Of a stretch of DNA of 64,000 nt, positions 52,263 through 60,458 are shown piece after piece; position 1 is the first letter of the stretch; every line of letters starts with the position of its first letter. Source of the stretch: DASVTU01 sp036387415. GTDB taxonomy: Bacteria > Acidobacteriota > Blastocatellia > Pyrinomonadales > Pyrinomonadaceae. The stretch lies in the NCBI GenBank assembly GCA_036387415.1, contig DASVTU010000019.1, positions 186,001 to 250,000 of the forward strand. The letters are read 5' to 3'. The notes under the pieces were generated by a model. That model worked only from the letters and a program-made list of their open reading frames with translations. It had not been told where the DNA came from and did not search any database. Position numbers and translations under genes: made by a program.

Positions 52263-54425
52263 ATGAAACTTTGCTCCATCTGCCGTCATTGTTTTGAAGA
52301 CACGGAGAACGTCTGCACGTTTGGCGACCACGGAGTGCTGGTGCCCGCACGTCCCGGCTCGCGCATCATCGCAGACCGCTATCGTCTCGACCGCCTGCTC
52401 GGTCGCGGCGGCATGGGCGCGGTCTACGTCGGCACACACATCGAACTTGAACGCCCCGCCGCGATTAAACTTCTTCTTCCAGACCTCGTTTCAGACCCGC
52501 AGGCGCTCGAACGTTTCCGGCGCGAAGCGCGTGCGGCGGCGCGTCTGAACCATCCGAATGTCGCGGATACGTACGACTACGGGATTCTGCCCGGCGGCGA
52601 AGCCTACATCGTCATGGAGTTGGTCGATGGACAGACGTTGCGCGAATATCTCAACATCGCCACGTCGCTCGATTGCGGCGAAGCTGCGGCCATTGCGCGA
52701 CAGGTCGCGGACGGCATCGAAGTGGCGCACCGCAACGGCATTATCCATCGTGATTTGAAGCCGTCGAACATTATCATCTCGCGCGACCATCACGGCATCA
52801 TGCAAGCGAAGGTCGTCGATTTCGGCATCGCCAAACTCAAGGAATATTCGTCGGCCGGCGGCACAGGGGTCTTAACTTCGACGGGTTCGCTCGTCGGCAC
52901 GCCGCGTTACATGTCGCCGGAACAATGCGCCGGACACGAAATCGACGAGTGCTCCGACATCTACAGTCTCGGCGTGATTCTCTATGAAATGCTGGCGGGG
53001 CATCCGCCGTTCGATGCGCTGTCGGCCACCGCCATCGCCATCAAACACGTACAGGAACCACCGCCGTCGCTCAAAGAAGCGCGTCCCGAAGTGCCCGACG
53101 CGCTCGCGGCACTCGTCATGCAATCACTCGCCAAAGACCCCGGAGACAGGCCGCAGTCAGCCGCCGAGTTAGCGCGTGGTCTCCGTCCATTCGAGACGCC
53201 GCTCGCCATCGGAAGCGCCGACGAGCACGACGAGGACGAACGCACACGCATCGCCTCTCGACCGCGCATGGCGACTGGCTTAACCGATACCTCCTCAAAC
53301 GAAATTCCTCTAGCCGACACAGGCGCGAGCGTCCATCTCGAAACGAATCCGCATCCTCCGTCGAACCAGCAAGGGACGGGACGCGCGGGCTCGCCCACCA
53401 TGTCCACTACATCTACGCCCGAACCCGAAAGCCCTTCGCTTGAAGCCGGAAGTGCTGCACCCACGCCAGTCAAAGAGGCCGCTGAGGTTCCGTCCTCCGC
53501 GCGCGTAGATAAAACAACGACTCCCGAACTCCCTGCTCTCGCGACGGAGACGGCGACACACCTTGCTGCCCCCATGCCCACTTCTGCGGGCGCGTCAGCA
53601 ACCGCAACGAACTCTGAATCTCTTTCGGAATCAACGCGCCTTGTCGAAGCCGCGACAAGCGATGACGACAAGCGCGCTCCGTCTTCGAGCGCAAGCGCAG
53701 AGGCCGCAGCACATGCAGAGACTGGAACCGCATCGAATGCGAGCTACGCCTCACGTGCTGTCGCCCAACATTTGCCCGCCCCGCGTACGCAGTTGAAGTC
53801 TGTACTCCCGACCCTGTTGATTTACGCGGGCATCGCATTCCTCGTCGTTATCGGACTCGGCGCGTTGCTTTTGGCTCCGTGGCGCAAAACTCCAAACGAA
53901 ACGGGCGGCGCAACCGCACGCGAACAAACAATTCCGACCGACACTCCGCCAGTCACACAACAAACGACGCCGGAACCGACGCCCGCCGTGAGCGAGGCAG
54001 TCAACAACTCGCCCGCGACGCAGAACGTCGCCGCATCCTCGCCTGAAGTTGAACGTCGCGCCTTGCGTTCTGCGCTCGACGGCTGGATTGCCGCCACCAA
54101 CGCGCGCAACATCGAACGACAAATGTCTTTCTACGCGCAGAAGCTCGACACTTACTATCTCTCCAACAACGTTTCGCGCACCGAGGTGCGACGCGAAAAA
54201 AGCGCGGTTTTCGGTCAGGCGCGCTCCGTCAACATCCGTATCGACGAACCATCGGTCAACCTCGGCAGCGACGGACGCACGGCGAGCATGACGTTTCGTA
54301 AGCAGTATGCGATTGAAGGTGGCCCGGCGGGCAACAGCGGCGAAGTGGTGCAGGAACTCCTCTGGCAGAAAACCAACGACGGTTGGAAAATCGTCGGCGA
54401 ACGCGACCGACGCATCATCCGCTAA
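52263..54425 (+). CDS. Transmembrane serine/threonine protein kinase
   Basis: A 720-residue Hanks-type kinase. A short Cys motif (CSICRHCFEDTENVC) precedes the kinase domain (about 40-305): LLGRGGMGAVYVGTHIELER, Lys in PAAIKLLL, HRNGIIHRDLKPSNIII, KVVDFGIAKL, GTPRYMSPEQC. A ~180-residue Ser/Thr/Ala/Pro-rich linker leads to one membrane helix (LLIYAGIAFLVVIGLGALLL, near 525-545). The exported C terminus (about 590-720) looks like a SnoaL/NTF2-type domain (LRSALDGWIAATNARNIERQ, and ELLWQKTNDGWKIVGERD). It probably senses an extracytoplasmic signal. Confidence 0.9.
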   Translation: MKLCSICRHCFEDTENVCTFGDHGVLVPARPGSRIIADRYRLDRLLGRGGMGAVYVGTHIELERPAAIKLLLPDLVSDPQALERFRREARAAARLNHPNVADTYDYGILPGGEAYIVMELVDGQTLREYLNIATSLDCGEAAAIARQVADGIEVAHRNGIIHRDLKPSNIIISRDHHGIMQAKVVDFGIAKLKEYSSAGGTGVLTSTGSLVGTPRYMSPEQCAGHEIDECSDIYSLGVILYEMLAGHPPFDALSATAIAIKHVQEPPPSLKEARPEVPDALAALVMQSLAKDPGDRPQSAAELARGLRPFETPLAIGSADEHDEDERTRIASRPRMATGLTDTSSNEIPLADTGASVHLETNPHPPSNQQGTGRAGSPTMSTTSTPEPESPSLEAGSAAPTPVKEAAEVPSSARVDKTTTPELPALATETATHLAAPMPTSAGASATATNSESLSESTRLVEAATSDDDKRAPSSSASAEAAAHAETGTASNASYASRAVAQHLPAPRTQLKSVLPTLLIYAGIAFLVVIGLGALLLAPWRKTPNETGGATAREQTIPTDTPPVTQQTTPEPTPAVSEAVNNSPATQNVAASSPEVERRALRSALDGWIAATNARNIERQMSFYAQKLDTYYLSNNVSRTEVRREKSAVFGQARSVNIRIDEPSVNLGSDGRTASMTFRKQYAIEGGPAGNSGEVVQELLWQKTNDGWKIVGERDRRIIR

Positions 54426-54503
54426 TCAAACTGCTTCAACAAACGACGAACATCAAAACATCTCCGCGTCTCACATAGCATTCCTTTTGAATCAGCATTC
54501 CTC

Positions 54504-54962
54504 TCAACCTTGATTCTGATTCTTCCCGTCCGTCGCATCCTTCCCCTCTCCGTTCTCATGCTTCTCGACAATCGTCTCTTTTATTTTGTGCTCAATCTTC
54601 TCGCTCTTGATGACGAGACGTATGCGGTTATAGATGCTCATGTACTGGTTGGCAATCCAGACGAGCGCAAAGCCGCCGATGAGATAGCCGCGCCAGTCAT
54701 CAAAGATGAGTCGGTAGCGTGTGATGATGAGGAAGAACGCCGTCACGTAGTGGCTGAAGCAATATTCGCACGTGAAGAGATAAAAGAATTTGCGCTTATA
54801 CCATGCGTCGCAATTCTTGCTCTTATCGACGCAATATTCTCGCGGCTCACGAAAAATTTCTTCGTGCGTCACCGTCCACGCGATACAGGCAATCGGAATC
54901 GCGAGCAGAAACAGCAGGATAATCTGCGTTCCAAGTTCCGCCGCCGTTAACCACTCAGCCAT
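54504..54962 (-). CDS. Membrane protein with cysteine pairs, unknown function
   Basis: 152 residues from ATG 54962, preceded by AAGGGGTG at 8 nt. Helices at about residues 10-32, 62-82 and 90-110. Between and after them are EYCVDKSKNC and FTCEYCFSHY, four Cys that could bind metal or form disulfides. The C-terminal 40 residues are charged (KSEKIEHKIKETIVEKHENG). No family name is known to me. Element E lies between it and the upstream methyltransferase gene. Confidence 0.65.
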   Translation of the reverse strand: MAEWLTAAELGTQIILLFLLAIPIACIAWTVTHEEIFREPREYCVDKSKNCDAWYKRKFFYLFTCEYCFSHYVTAFFLIITRYRLIFDDWRGYLIGGFALVWIANQYMSIYNRIRLVIKSEKIEHKIKETIVEKHENGEGKDATDGKNQNQG

Positions 54963-54991
54963 ACTTAAACACCCCTTGCTCTCTATCAAAT

Positions 54992-55161
54992 ACAGTAGTC
55001 AATAGTCAGTAGCCAGTAGAAAAGCATCCGGCGTTTGATTGTTAAGAATTAACTTTTTGAGAGCAGCTTATTGTCAACATCTGAAGCCCTCAACTACGAA
55101 AAGCATTCAATCCGTTTTTCTATTGGCTACTGACTCCTATCTACTGTCTACTGTTTTACTC
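54992..55161. repeat. 7-nt-register hairpin element E
   Basis: Left heptamers ACAGTAG, TCAATAG, TCAGTAG, CCAGTAG (54992-55019). About 100 nt of unrelated AT-rich spacer follows, then right heptamers CTATTGG, CTACTGA, CTCCTAT, CTACTGT, CTACTGT, TTTACTC (55120-55161). The arms are inverted complements. The right arm runs into the last codons of the methyltransferase gene. Confidence 0.75.
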
Positions 55162-56025
55162 TTGCGGTTTCTCTGCGCGTACGAGAATGTAACCGATAAG
55201 ACCCATCCGGTATGCTTTGTAGAGCACGATGTCGATGATGCCGCCGAGTCGTCCGGCGACGAAGCCGCGAATCTTGGTTAACTCGCGAATCGTTTCGGGT
55301 CGTCTCTGTTCACGATAGTAGCCGGGGATAACGTCTTCGCCGACTTCCTGTATGCGTACGTTCACAAAACCCGAACGCTCCAATTTCATCTTGTAGCTTT
55401 CAACCGAATCGGCGTTCTCCTTCGGCACTTGCCAGAGTTTGAGCGTCGTTTCGAGGATGAATCTTTCAAAGCCGTTGCGCGGCTCGCGCACCAGATTGTA
55501 GTCGGAGAGCGCAAACACTCCGCCCGGCTTCAAGACTCTGTGCGCTTCCCGCATGAAGGCTTCGCGCGTGTTGAAATGCACAGGCCCTTCGATGCTCAGC
55601 ACGTGTGTATAGCTCGCGTCGGGGAAAGGAATCGCCGTGGCGGTGCCATGATGGAAGTGGAGTCGGTCGGCAAATCCCGCTTCGCTCGCACGACGACGCC
55701 CGTGCGCGATGTGCTTCCACGTCACATCTAAACCGTCAATCTGCTGCGGCGCGAAATGGCGCGAGAGGTAAACGTCCTGCGTCCCCATCCCGCATGCGAC
55801 ATCGAGCAAGCGGCTCTCTTGATTGAGGCCGAGCAGCGTGCCCATCCGATGAACCAGATTCTCCGCCGCCGCCACGAAGTCGTCGATACCGTTTTCCCAC
55901 AGACCGAAATTCAAATAGCCGTTATGAAAATCTCCGTACTTCTCAACGCCTCGCCCATAAAAATTCTCGACGTTTTTTTCATGCGCCGTGTTGTCCCAGA
56001 GCTTGCGCTCACCTGTCTCTTCCAT
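55156..56025 (-). CDS. SAM-dependent methyltransferase
   Basis: 289 residues from ATG 56025 (frame open to 56103). Class I fold: motif I LLDVACGMGTQDVYLSRHF, acidic loop IDGLDVTWKHI, DRLHFHHGTATAIPFPDASY, VLSIEGPVHFNTREAFMREA and HRVLKPGGVFALSDYN. The N-terminal FHNGYLNFGLWENG resembles methyltransferases acting on lipids, sterols or small amines. It is in the minus-strand run with the glycan genes, so the acceptor may be a sugar or lipid; not determinable. Confidence 0.88.
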   Translation of the reverse strand: MEETGERKLWDNTAHEKNVENFYGRGVEKYGDFHNGYLNFGLWENGIDDFVAAAENLVHRMGTLLGLNQESRLLDVACGMGTQDVYLSRHFAPQQIDGLDVTWKHIAHGRRRASEAGFADRLHFHHGTATAIPFPDASYTHVLSIEGPVHFNTREAFMREAHRVLKPGGVFALSDYNLVREPRNGFERFILETTLKLWQVPKENADSVESYKMKLERSGFVNVRIQEVGEDVIPGYYREQRRPETIRELTKIRGFVAGRLGGIIDIVLYKAYRMGLIGYILVRAEKPQE

Positions 56026-56241
56026 GTGCTTCGTCTCCGTCCTCGTCCGACTGCGCCGCAAACGAGCTTCGATGTTGATTGAAAACTGCCTGATGAGCGT
56101 CAACTATAACAGAAGATACGGCTCGCGTCTGTAGCCTATGTCTGACCATTTAGGTCGCATGACAAGACGCGCAATGAGTCTTCAAGTCTTGGGATGAAAT
56201 AGTGACGCCGCATCGAAATGCGTTTGACGCCGCACGACTAT

Positions 56242-56952
56242 TCACACAAAAGCCTCTGCGAAAGAGATGAGTTCCACTCCATGCGCCTCGATGGCTGCAC
56301 GCACGCGTGGGTCGCACAAGACGTTCAACTCCTGCTCGCGCTCTTTCCCGTAGGTCGTCCACGCGTCGATGCCTTTGCCCGGATGGCAACTTAGTTCCGC
56401 GACGCCTTGAGGCAAAGCAGAGATGATTTCCAGTAGCCTTTCAATTCCGATTTTTTCGGCGCAGGGAATCCCCTTTGAGTTTTGGCCGTAAAAGTCGCCG
56501 CGAAATTCTATTTTCGGATGACACTCGCGCAGTGGAATCGAAAGCCCGCGCGCCATCTCTTTGAGAACGGAACGTACAGGCTCGCGCCTGTGTAGATGCT
56601 GGTGCGTGTCGAGGTGTGTTGGGTCGCGCCGGACGAGTCGGCGGAAGGATTCGAGTTGTCTTGTTGTCTCCGCCGCTATCGCGTCCCCATCATCCGTCGA
56701 GACAACGCGATAGACCTCCGTCCATGCTCCCTCTCGGAATTGCCATTCGCCAAAATCCAGATGAAGCCCCACGCTAAGACGCGGATACGCGCGACTGATG
56801 CGCGCGGCGGCGACGCACGCAGGCCGCCAGCGCACCATCAAACTCGCGCTCGTCACGATGCCACGCTGATGAGCTTCGACAACGCCACGATTGACGCCGC
56901 GACTCCGCCCGAAGTCATCCGCATTGACGATTAAACGTCGTCCCGTCGCCAT
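56242..56952 (-). CDS. ChbG/HpnK (YdjC) family carbohydrate deacetylase
   Basis: A 236-residue polysaccharide deacetylase-like protein. Metal ligands and catalytic residues appear in LIVNADDFGRSRGVNRGV, SVGLHLDFGEW and HLDTHQHLHR, with the ELSCHPG block near residue 190. Relatives deacetylate N-acetyl groups on oligosaccharides or hopanoid-linked sugars. It ends the set of sugar-related genes with the APH-like kinase 66 bases upstream. Confidence 0.9.
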   Translation of the reverse strand: MATGRRLIVNADDFGRSRGVNRGVVEAHQRGIVTSASLMVRWRPACVAAARISRAYPRLSVGLHLDFGEWQFREGAWTEVYRVVSTDDGDAIAAETTRQLESFRRLVRRDPTHLDTHQHLHRREPVRSVLKEMARGLSIPLRECHPKIEFRGDFYGQNSKGIPCAEKIGIERLLEIISALPQGVAELSCHPGKGIDAWTTYGKEREQELNVLCDPRVRAAIEAHGVELISFAEAFV

Positions 56953-57018
56953 CCATCAGTCCTTCTCATACGCTTTCACCGCCGCACATGTCGCACAGTT
57001 GAAGACGTTTACGCACCT

Positions 57019-58077
57019 TCAATTCAAGTTCAAAATTTTTGCGAGCCGTTGCGCTTCACCGAGCCAGTCCTGCGCCTCGTCGAGCGGCGGCGACCACTTC
57101 GCCGCCCAACCCAACAACTGCACCGCTATGTGGAGACGGCAACAGTCGAGCGCAAAGACGAATTCGTCCATCGAAGGCGGCCAACGCCCGCGCGGCGAGA
57201 GCGCGTCGTAGTAAGCCGATGCCAACTCCGTCCGCTCGCGCTCGCTCCACGAACCCGCCGTGAGTGCGGCCAGGTCAATCAGTCCCGTCCCGATTCCTGC
57301 CATCTCCCAATCCACCGGACACACACGCCGCATCGCACCGCTCTCTTCGATGAGCACGTTGGAGGCGAAGAAATCGCCGTGGACAAATGTCTGCGGCAGC
57401 GACGCTAAATGCTCGACCACACGTTCGTATCTTTCTGCCAGGCGATTAAGATTTTCGAGTGCGACGCTTGCTCCGGACGACTCTTCCTGTCGCAGCAGCG
57501 CACGCGCGCGACCCATCCAGAGACGATAAAAATCAGCATCGTAACTGAGCAGATGAGGCTGCGTTTCTCTCAATTTTTCCGGCGCGTCGGCGAAAAGCGT
57601 GTGCATCCGTGCCAGCCAACGTGCAACTTCCAACCAGATTTCAAACTCGCCCACATGACGCATCTTGCGTCCCGTCACGCGCTCAATAAACAGCCAGTAA
57701 CATCCCCGCTCATGGTCAACGTGCGCGCCGTAAAAATGTGGGTTGCCGAGATGACGCAGGGCAAGAATTTTCCGATAGGTTTCTATCTCACGCAGCGGGT
57801 CGTAGATGAGTTTGGGCTTGACGTTGCGCGCATCTTCCAGCATCGTCTGCCAACTCAAATTCTTAAACATCAACTGCAACGCACGCCCGTCGGCGAGCCG
57901 CACATCCATTTCTTCAAGCGCATAACTCGAAGAATACGGCGACGCTCGACGCGTCAATTCGACGACGTGATGCATCTCACCTTCATTTTCACGCAACGCC
58001 TTCTCAAGCGCACGACGCAGTTCTCCCGATTCGACCGCACACTCCTCCACGTAGTCGCGTGCATCATTCATGACCAT
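57019..58077 (-). CDS. APH-fold (aminoglycoside phosphotransferase-like) kinase
   Basis: A 352-residue APH-family protein. Catalytic loop TFVHGDFFASNVLIEE and metal-binding CPVDWEMAGIGTGLIDLAAL are intact. An N-lobe is visible with ALQLMFKNLSWQTML and RLADGRALQLMF. Members phosphorylate small molecules including sugars and choline; given the surrounding glycosyltransferase genes a sugar substrate is plausible, and antibiotic resistance is not indicated. It overlaps the upstream gene by 10 bases. Confidence 0.87.
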   Translation of the reverse strand: MVMNDARDYVEECAVESGELRRALEKALRENEGEMHHVVELTRRASPYSSSYALEEMDVRLADGRALQLMFKNLSWQTMLEDARNVKPKLIYDPLREIETYRKILALRHLGNPHFYGAHVDHERGCYWLFIERVTGRKMRHVGEFEIWLEVARWLARMHTLFADAPEKLRETQPHLLSYDADFYRLWMGRARALLRQEESSGASVALENLNRLAERYERVVEHLASLPQTFVHGDFFASNVLIEESGAMRRVCPVDWEMAGIGTGLIDLAALTAGSWSERERTELASAYYDALSPRGRWPPSMDEFVFALDCCRLHIAVQLLGWAAKWSPPLDEAQDWLGEAQRLAKILNLN

Positions 58078-59231
58078 GCTCCGACTCCGCGCAAAAGCCT
58101 CCGTAGCACTTTGTCTGAATCAAAATACTCGACGGCCACGTCGCGCGCCGCTTGCGAATGGCGCGCGTAGTTTTCGTTCAACGCGTCGATGCCCGCCAAC
58201 ACATCCTCGCTCGTCTCGAAGGCAAATAGGCCGTCGCCTGTCGGGAGCAGACGGCTCCACCCCGTCTCCTGCGCGACCACCGGACGACCGGAAGCGAGAT
58301 AGCAGATACTCCGGTCGCTAAACCAACCGCTACGCGCCAGCACGTAGCCACTTTTCGCGATGCCAAACTCTGCTTTGGAACCCTGCACGAAGCGTCGATA
58401 TGCGTCGGGCGTGTGCGCCATGCTTTGCGGATTCAACAGACGCCAACCGTTCTGCTCCAACGCTGCGAGGTCTTTCGCTTCGTCTCCATGAATCGCTAAC
58501 GCAAGCAAAAACTTTTCCGTCGTCAACGTCGGCAAACTCATAAATCGACGCAACGAGTGCGCCTTCTGTCCATAGAAAACTCCTTCAAACTCCACCGAGC
58601 CATAGCCACGCCAATTCGCAATCGTCGTCAATGCGTCAAACTCAATCTCGCGTGCACGCGGCCACTCTTCGAGCACGACGGGCTGCAACGTCGTCATCCA
58701 ACCTCGTCCGCACGTCGGCACGATGCAACCGGGCTGGCCGACGTTTAAGCCGACCGTAACAAAATGCGTATGCCCTTCAAAGCGCACGTCGATGCCTTCC
58801 GCCGCGTGCCACAGTTGATTGAAAACCGGGTCAAGGTCGAGATAGACGCGCACCGGAATCCGTCCAATCAACTCTACGTCGGCGAGCATCCCTGAAATGT
58901 TCAAGAGCACATCCGCGCGGCGCGCGACTTCGCGCAGTTTTTCGTACGACGTGCCGAACGTCTCTCGCGTGCCTGCGATAATCAAAGCGGACGCTTCTTC
59001 AAAACCGAATCGCGCCATCACTTCGCGAAAATATGCGGTGTTCGTCGAATTCTTCAACGAAGCGTTCTCCGACTGCAACGCCCCTCGTTCCACGGGTTCG
59101 ACAAAAAAGACCTCGCAACCGAGTCTTCTCAAACCGAGCAGATATTGCAAGACAGCCCACGTCGCCCCGCCCTGATGCGGCACGCTCGCCACCATCCCGC
59201 TTACCAAGATTTTGAGTTTCGACGCTTTCAT
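58068..59231 (-). CDS. Glycosyltransferase-like protein, paralogue 1
   Basis: A 387-residue GT-B-like protein. KLKILVSGMVASVPHQGGAT and YLLGLRRLGCEVFFVEPVER form the N-terminal Rossmann-like half; the C-terminal half has SEFGIAKSGY-type EFGIAKSGYVLARSGWFSDR, YLASGRPVVAQETGWSRLLP and FETSEDVLAGIDAL, the usual donor-site end. It is clearly paralogous to the next gene (shared RVYLDLDP/KAYVDLDP, QPVVLEEWP, YFDSDKVL). It is likely involved in glycan synthesis; donor and acceptor unknown. Confidence 0.8.
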   Translation of the reverse strand: MKASKLKILVSGMVASVPHQGGATWAVLQYLLGLRRLGCEVFFVEPVERGALQSENASLKNSTNTAYFREVMARFGFEEASALIIAGTRETFGTSYEKLREVARRADVLLNISGMLADVELIGRIPVRVYLDLDPVFNQLWHAAEGIDVRFEGHTHFVTVGLNVGQPGCIVPTCGRGWMTTLQPVVLEEWPRAREIEFDALTTIANWRGYGSVEFEGVFYGQKAHSLRRFMSLPTLTTEKFLLALAIHGDEAKDLAALEQNGWRLLNPQSMAHTPDAYRRFVQGSKAEFGIAKSGYVLARSGWFSDRSICYLASGRPVVAQETGWSRLLPTGDGLFAFETSEDVLAGIDALNENYARHSQAARDVAVEYFDSDKVLRRLLRGVGAWS

Positions 59232-59290
59232 CTTCCTAGAGACACCGACGCGCTTATATCTCAGCAGACATCCGTGCGACGGAAATCAAC

Positions 59291-60454
59291 TCACGGACAG
59301 ACGCCCGTTTCGTCAATCAAACGACCGAGCACTTTGTCGGAATCAAAATACTCTTCAGCGAGCCGACGCGCCGCTGCTGCATGCTCCGCGTAATCACGCG
59401 TAATCTCCCGCGCGCCCTCCGTCGCTTGCTCCAATGTCTCGAACGCGACGAGGCCGACGCCTGTCGGATAGTTGCGGCTCCAACCCGTGTCCTGTACCAG
59501 CGCAGGTTTGCCCGAAGCAAGGTAACGGACGGTGCGGTCGCTGAACCAGCCGCTTTTTGTCTCGACGTAAATCCCCTGCGCGACGGAAAATTCGGCTGCC
59601 GAATTTTGCACGTATCGTCGAAACGTCGCTGCGTCCGGCACCGTCTCCTGTGGATTGACCAGCCGCCAGCCATGCTCGCGCAGTAGATGTCTGTCCAATA
59701 TTTCATCTGGATGAATATCCAGCGCAATCTCGAATTTGTGCGGCACGCGCTCCGGCATCTCGACAAACTTTCTCCATTCATGCGCCTTCAATCCATAACA
59801 CACACCGCCAAACTCCAACGCGCCGTATGCCCCGCGCCAACTGGCGACCGTGGTGAATCGCTCGCGCTCGCCTACGTCTGAAACAGGCCACTCGTCGAGC
59901 ACCACAGGCTGCCGCGTCGGTCGCCAATGAATGTCGCCCGTCGGTATCGCGCACGACGCCGTGCCGATGTTTTCCCCAACGGTGAAATACGAATCATGAC
60001 CTGCGAGACGCGCGCCCGCCTCGCCTGCGGCGTGCCAGAACTGCGTCCATCCGGGGTCTAAATCGACGTATGCTTTTCGTCGCAGCCGACGCATCAACGC
60101 GTCGAGATTCAAGTGGCCTGTGACGTTGACCAGCAGCGCGGCATCTTCCGCTACGTCTAGAAGTTCATGCAGGCTCATCCCGTAAACGTCCGCGCCGTCT
60201 TCATAAATGAGCGCAGACGTTGTCGCCAAGCCGAACGCTTCCGTGGTCTGCCGGAAATATTCGAGATTCAATGAACTCCTAAAATCAACCACTCGTCCCG
60301 ACGCATCAACACAATTTCGCCCATAGATTTGCTCGACGAAATAGACATCAAACCCAAGCCGTCGCAAGCCGAGCGCCCAGTTGAGAACGACCCATGCATT
60401 CCCACCGTTGCGATATTTATTCGCAATGACGCTGCTCAAAATAATGCTCGACAT
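59291..60454 (-). CDS. Glycosyltransferase-like protein, paralogue 2
   Basis: 387 residues from ATG 60454; the frame is open to 60538 but that part overlaps the previous gene. It parallels paralogue 1 throughout: WALGLRRLGFDVYFVEQIYG, KAYVDLDPGWTQFWHAAGEA, TVGENIGTASCAIPTGDIHW, SEFSVAQ-type EFSVAQGIYVETKSGWFSDR, YLASGKPALVQDTGWSRNYP and EEYFDSDKVLGRL. The paralogues are the same length, in tandem and only 60 bases apart, which points to local duplication. Confidence 0.8.
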   Translation of the reverse strand: MSSIILSSVIANKYRNGGNAWVVLNWALGLRRLGFDVYFVEQIYGRNCVDASGRVVDFRSSLNLEYFRQTTEAFGLATTSALIYEDGADVYGMSLHELLDVAEDAALLVNVTGHLNLDALMRRLRRKAYVDLDPGWTQFWHAAGEAGARLAGHDSYFTVGENIGTASCAIPTGDIHWRPTRQPVVLDEWPVSDVGERERFTTVASWRGAYGALEFGGVCYGLKAHEWRKFVEMPERVPHKFEIALDIHPDEILDRHLLREHGWRLVNPQETVPDAATFRRYVQNSAAEFSVAQGIYVETKSGWFSDRTVRYLASGKPALVQDTGWSRNYPTGVGLVAFETLEQATEGAREITRDYAEHAAAARRLAEEYFDSDKVLGRLIDETGVCP

Positions 60455-60458
60455 TCGT

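Noticed and set aside
11664..55161. CRISPR array explanation for the periodic repeats
   Set aside because: Units are 7-8 nt with no spacers, each element has a different unit, and there are no cas genes; the inverted arms indicate hairpins.
57019..58077. Antibiotic-resistance aminoglycoside phosphotransferase
   Set aside because: The fold is that of the broad APH family, but the gene is embedded among glycan-synthesis genes with no mobile-element signs.
57409..58170. 253-codon plus-strand frame opposite the APH-fold kinase
   Set aside because: Antisense shadow; the minus-strand kinase has intact catalytic motifs and a proper operon context.
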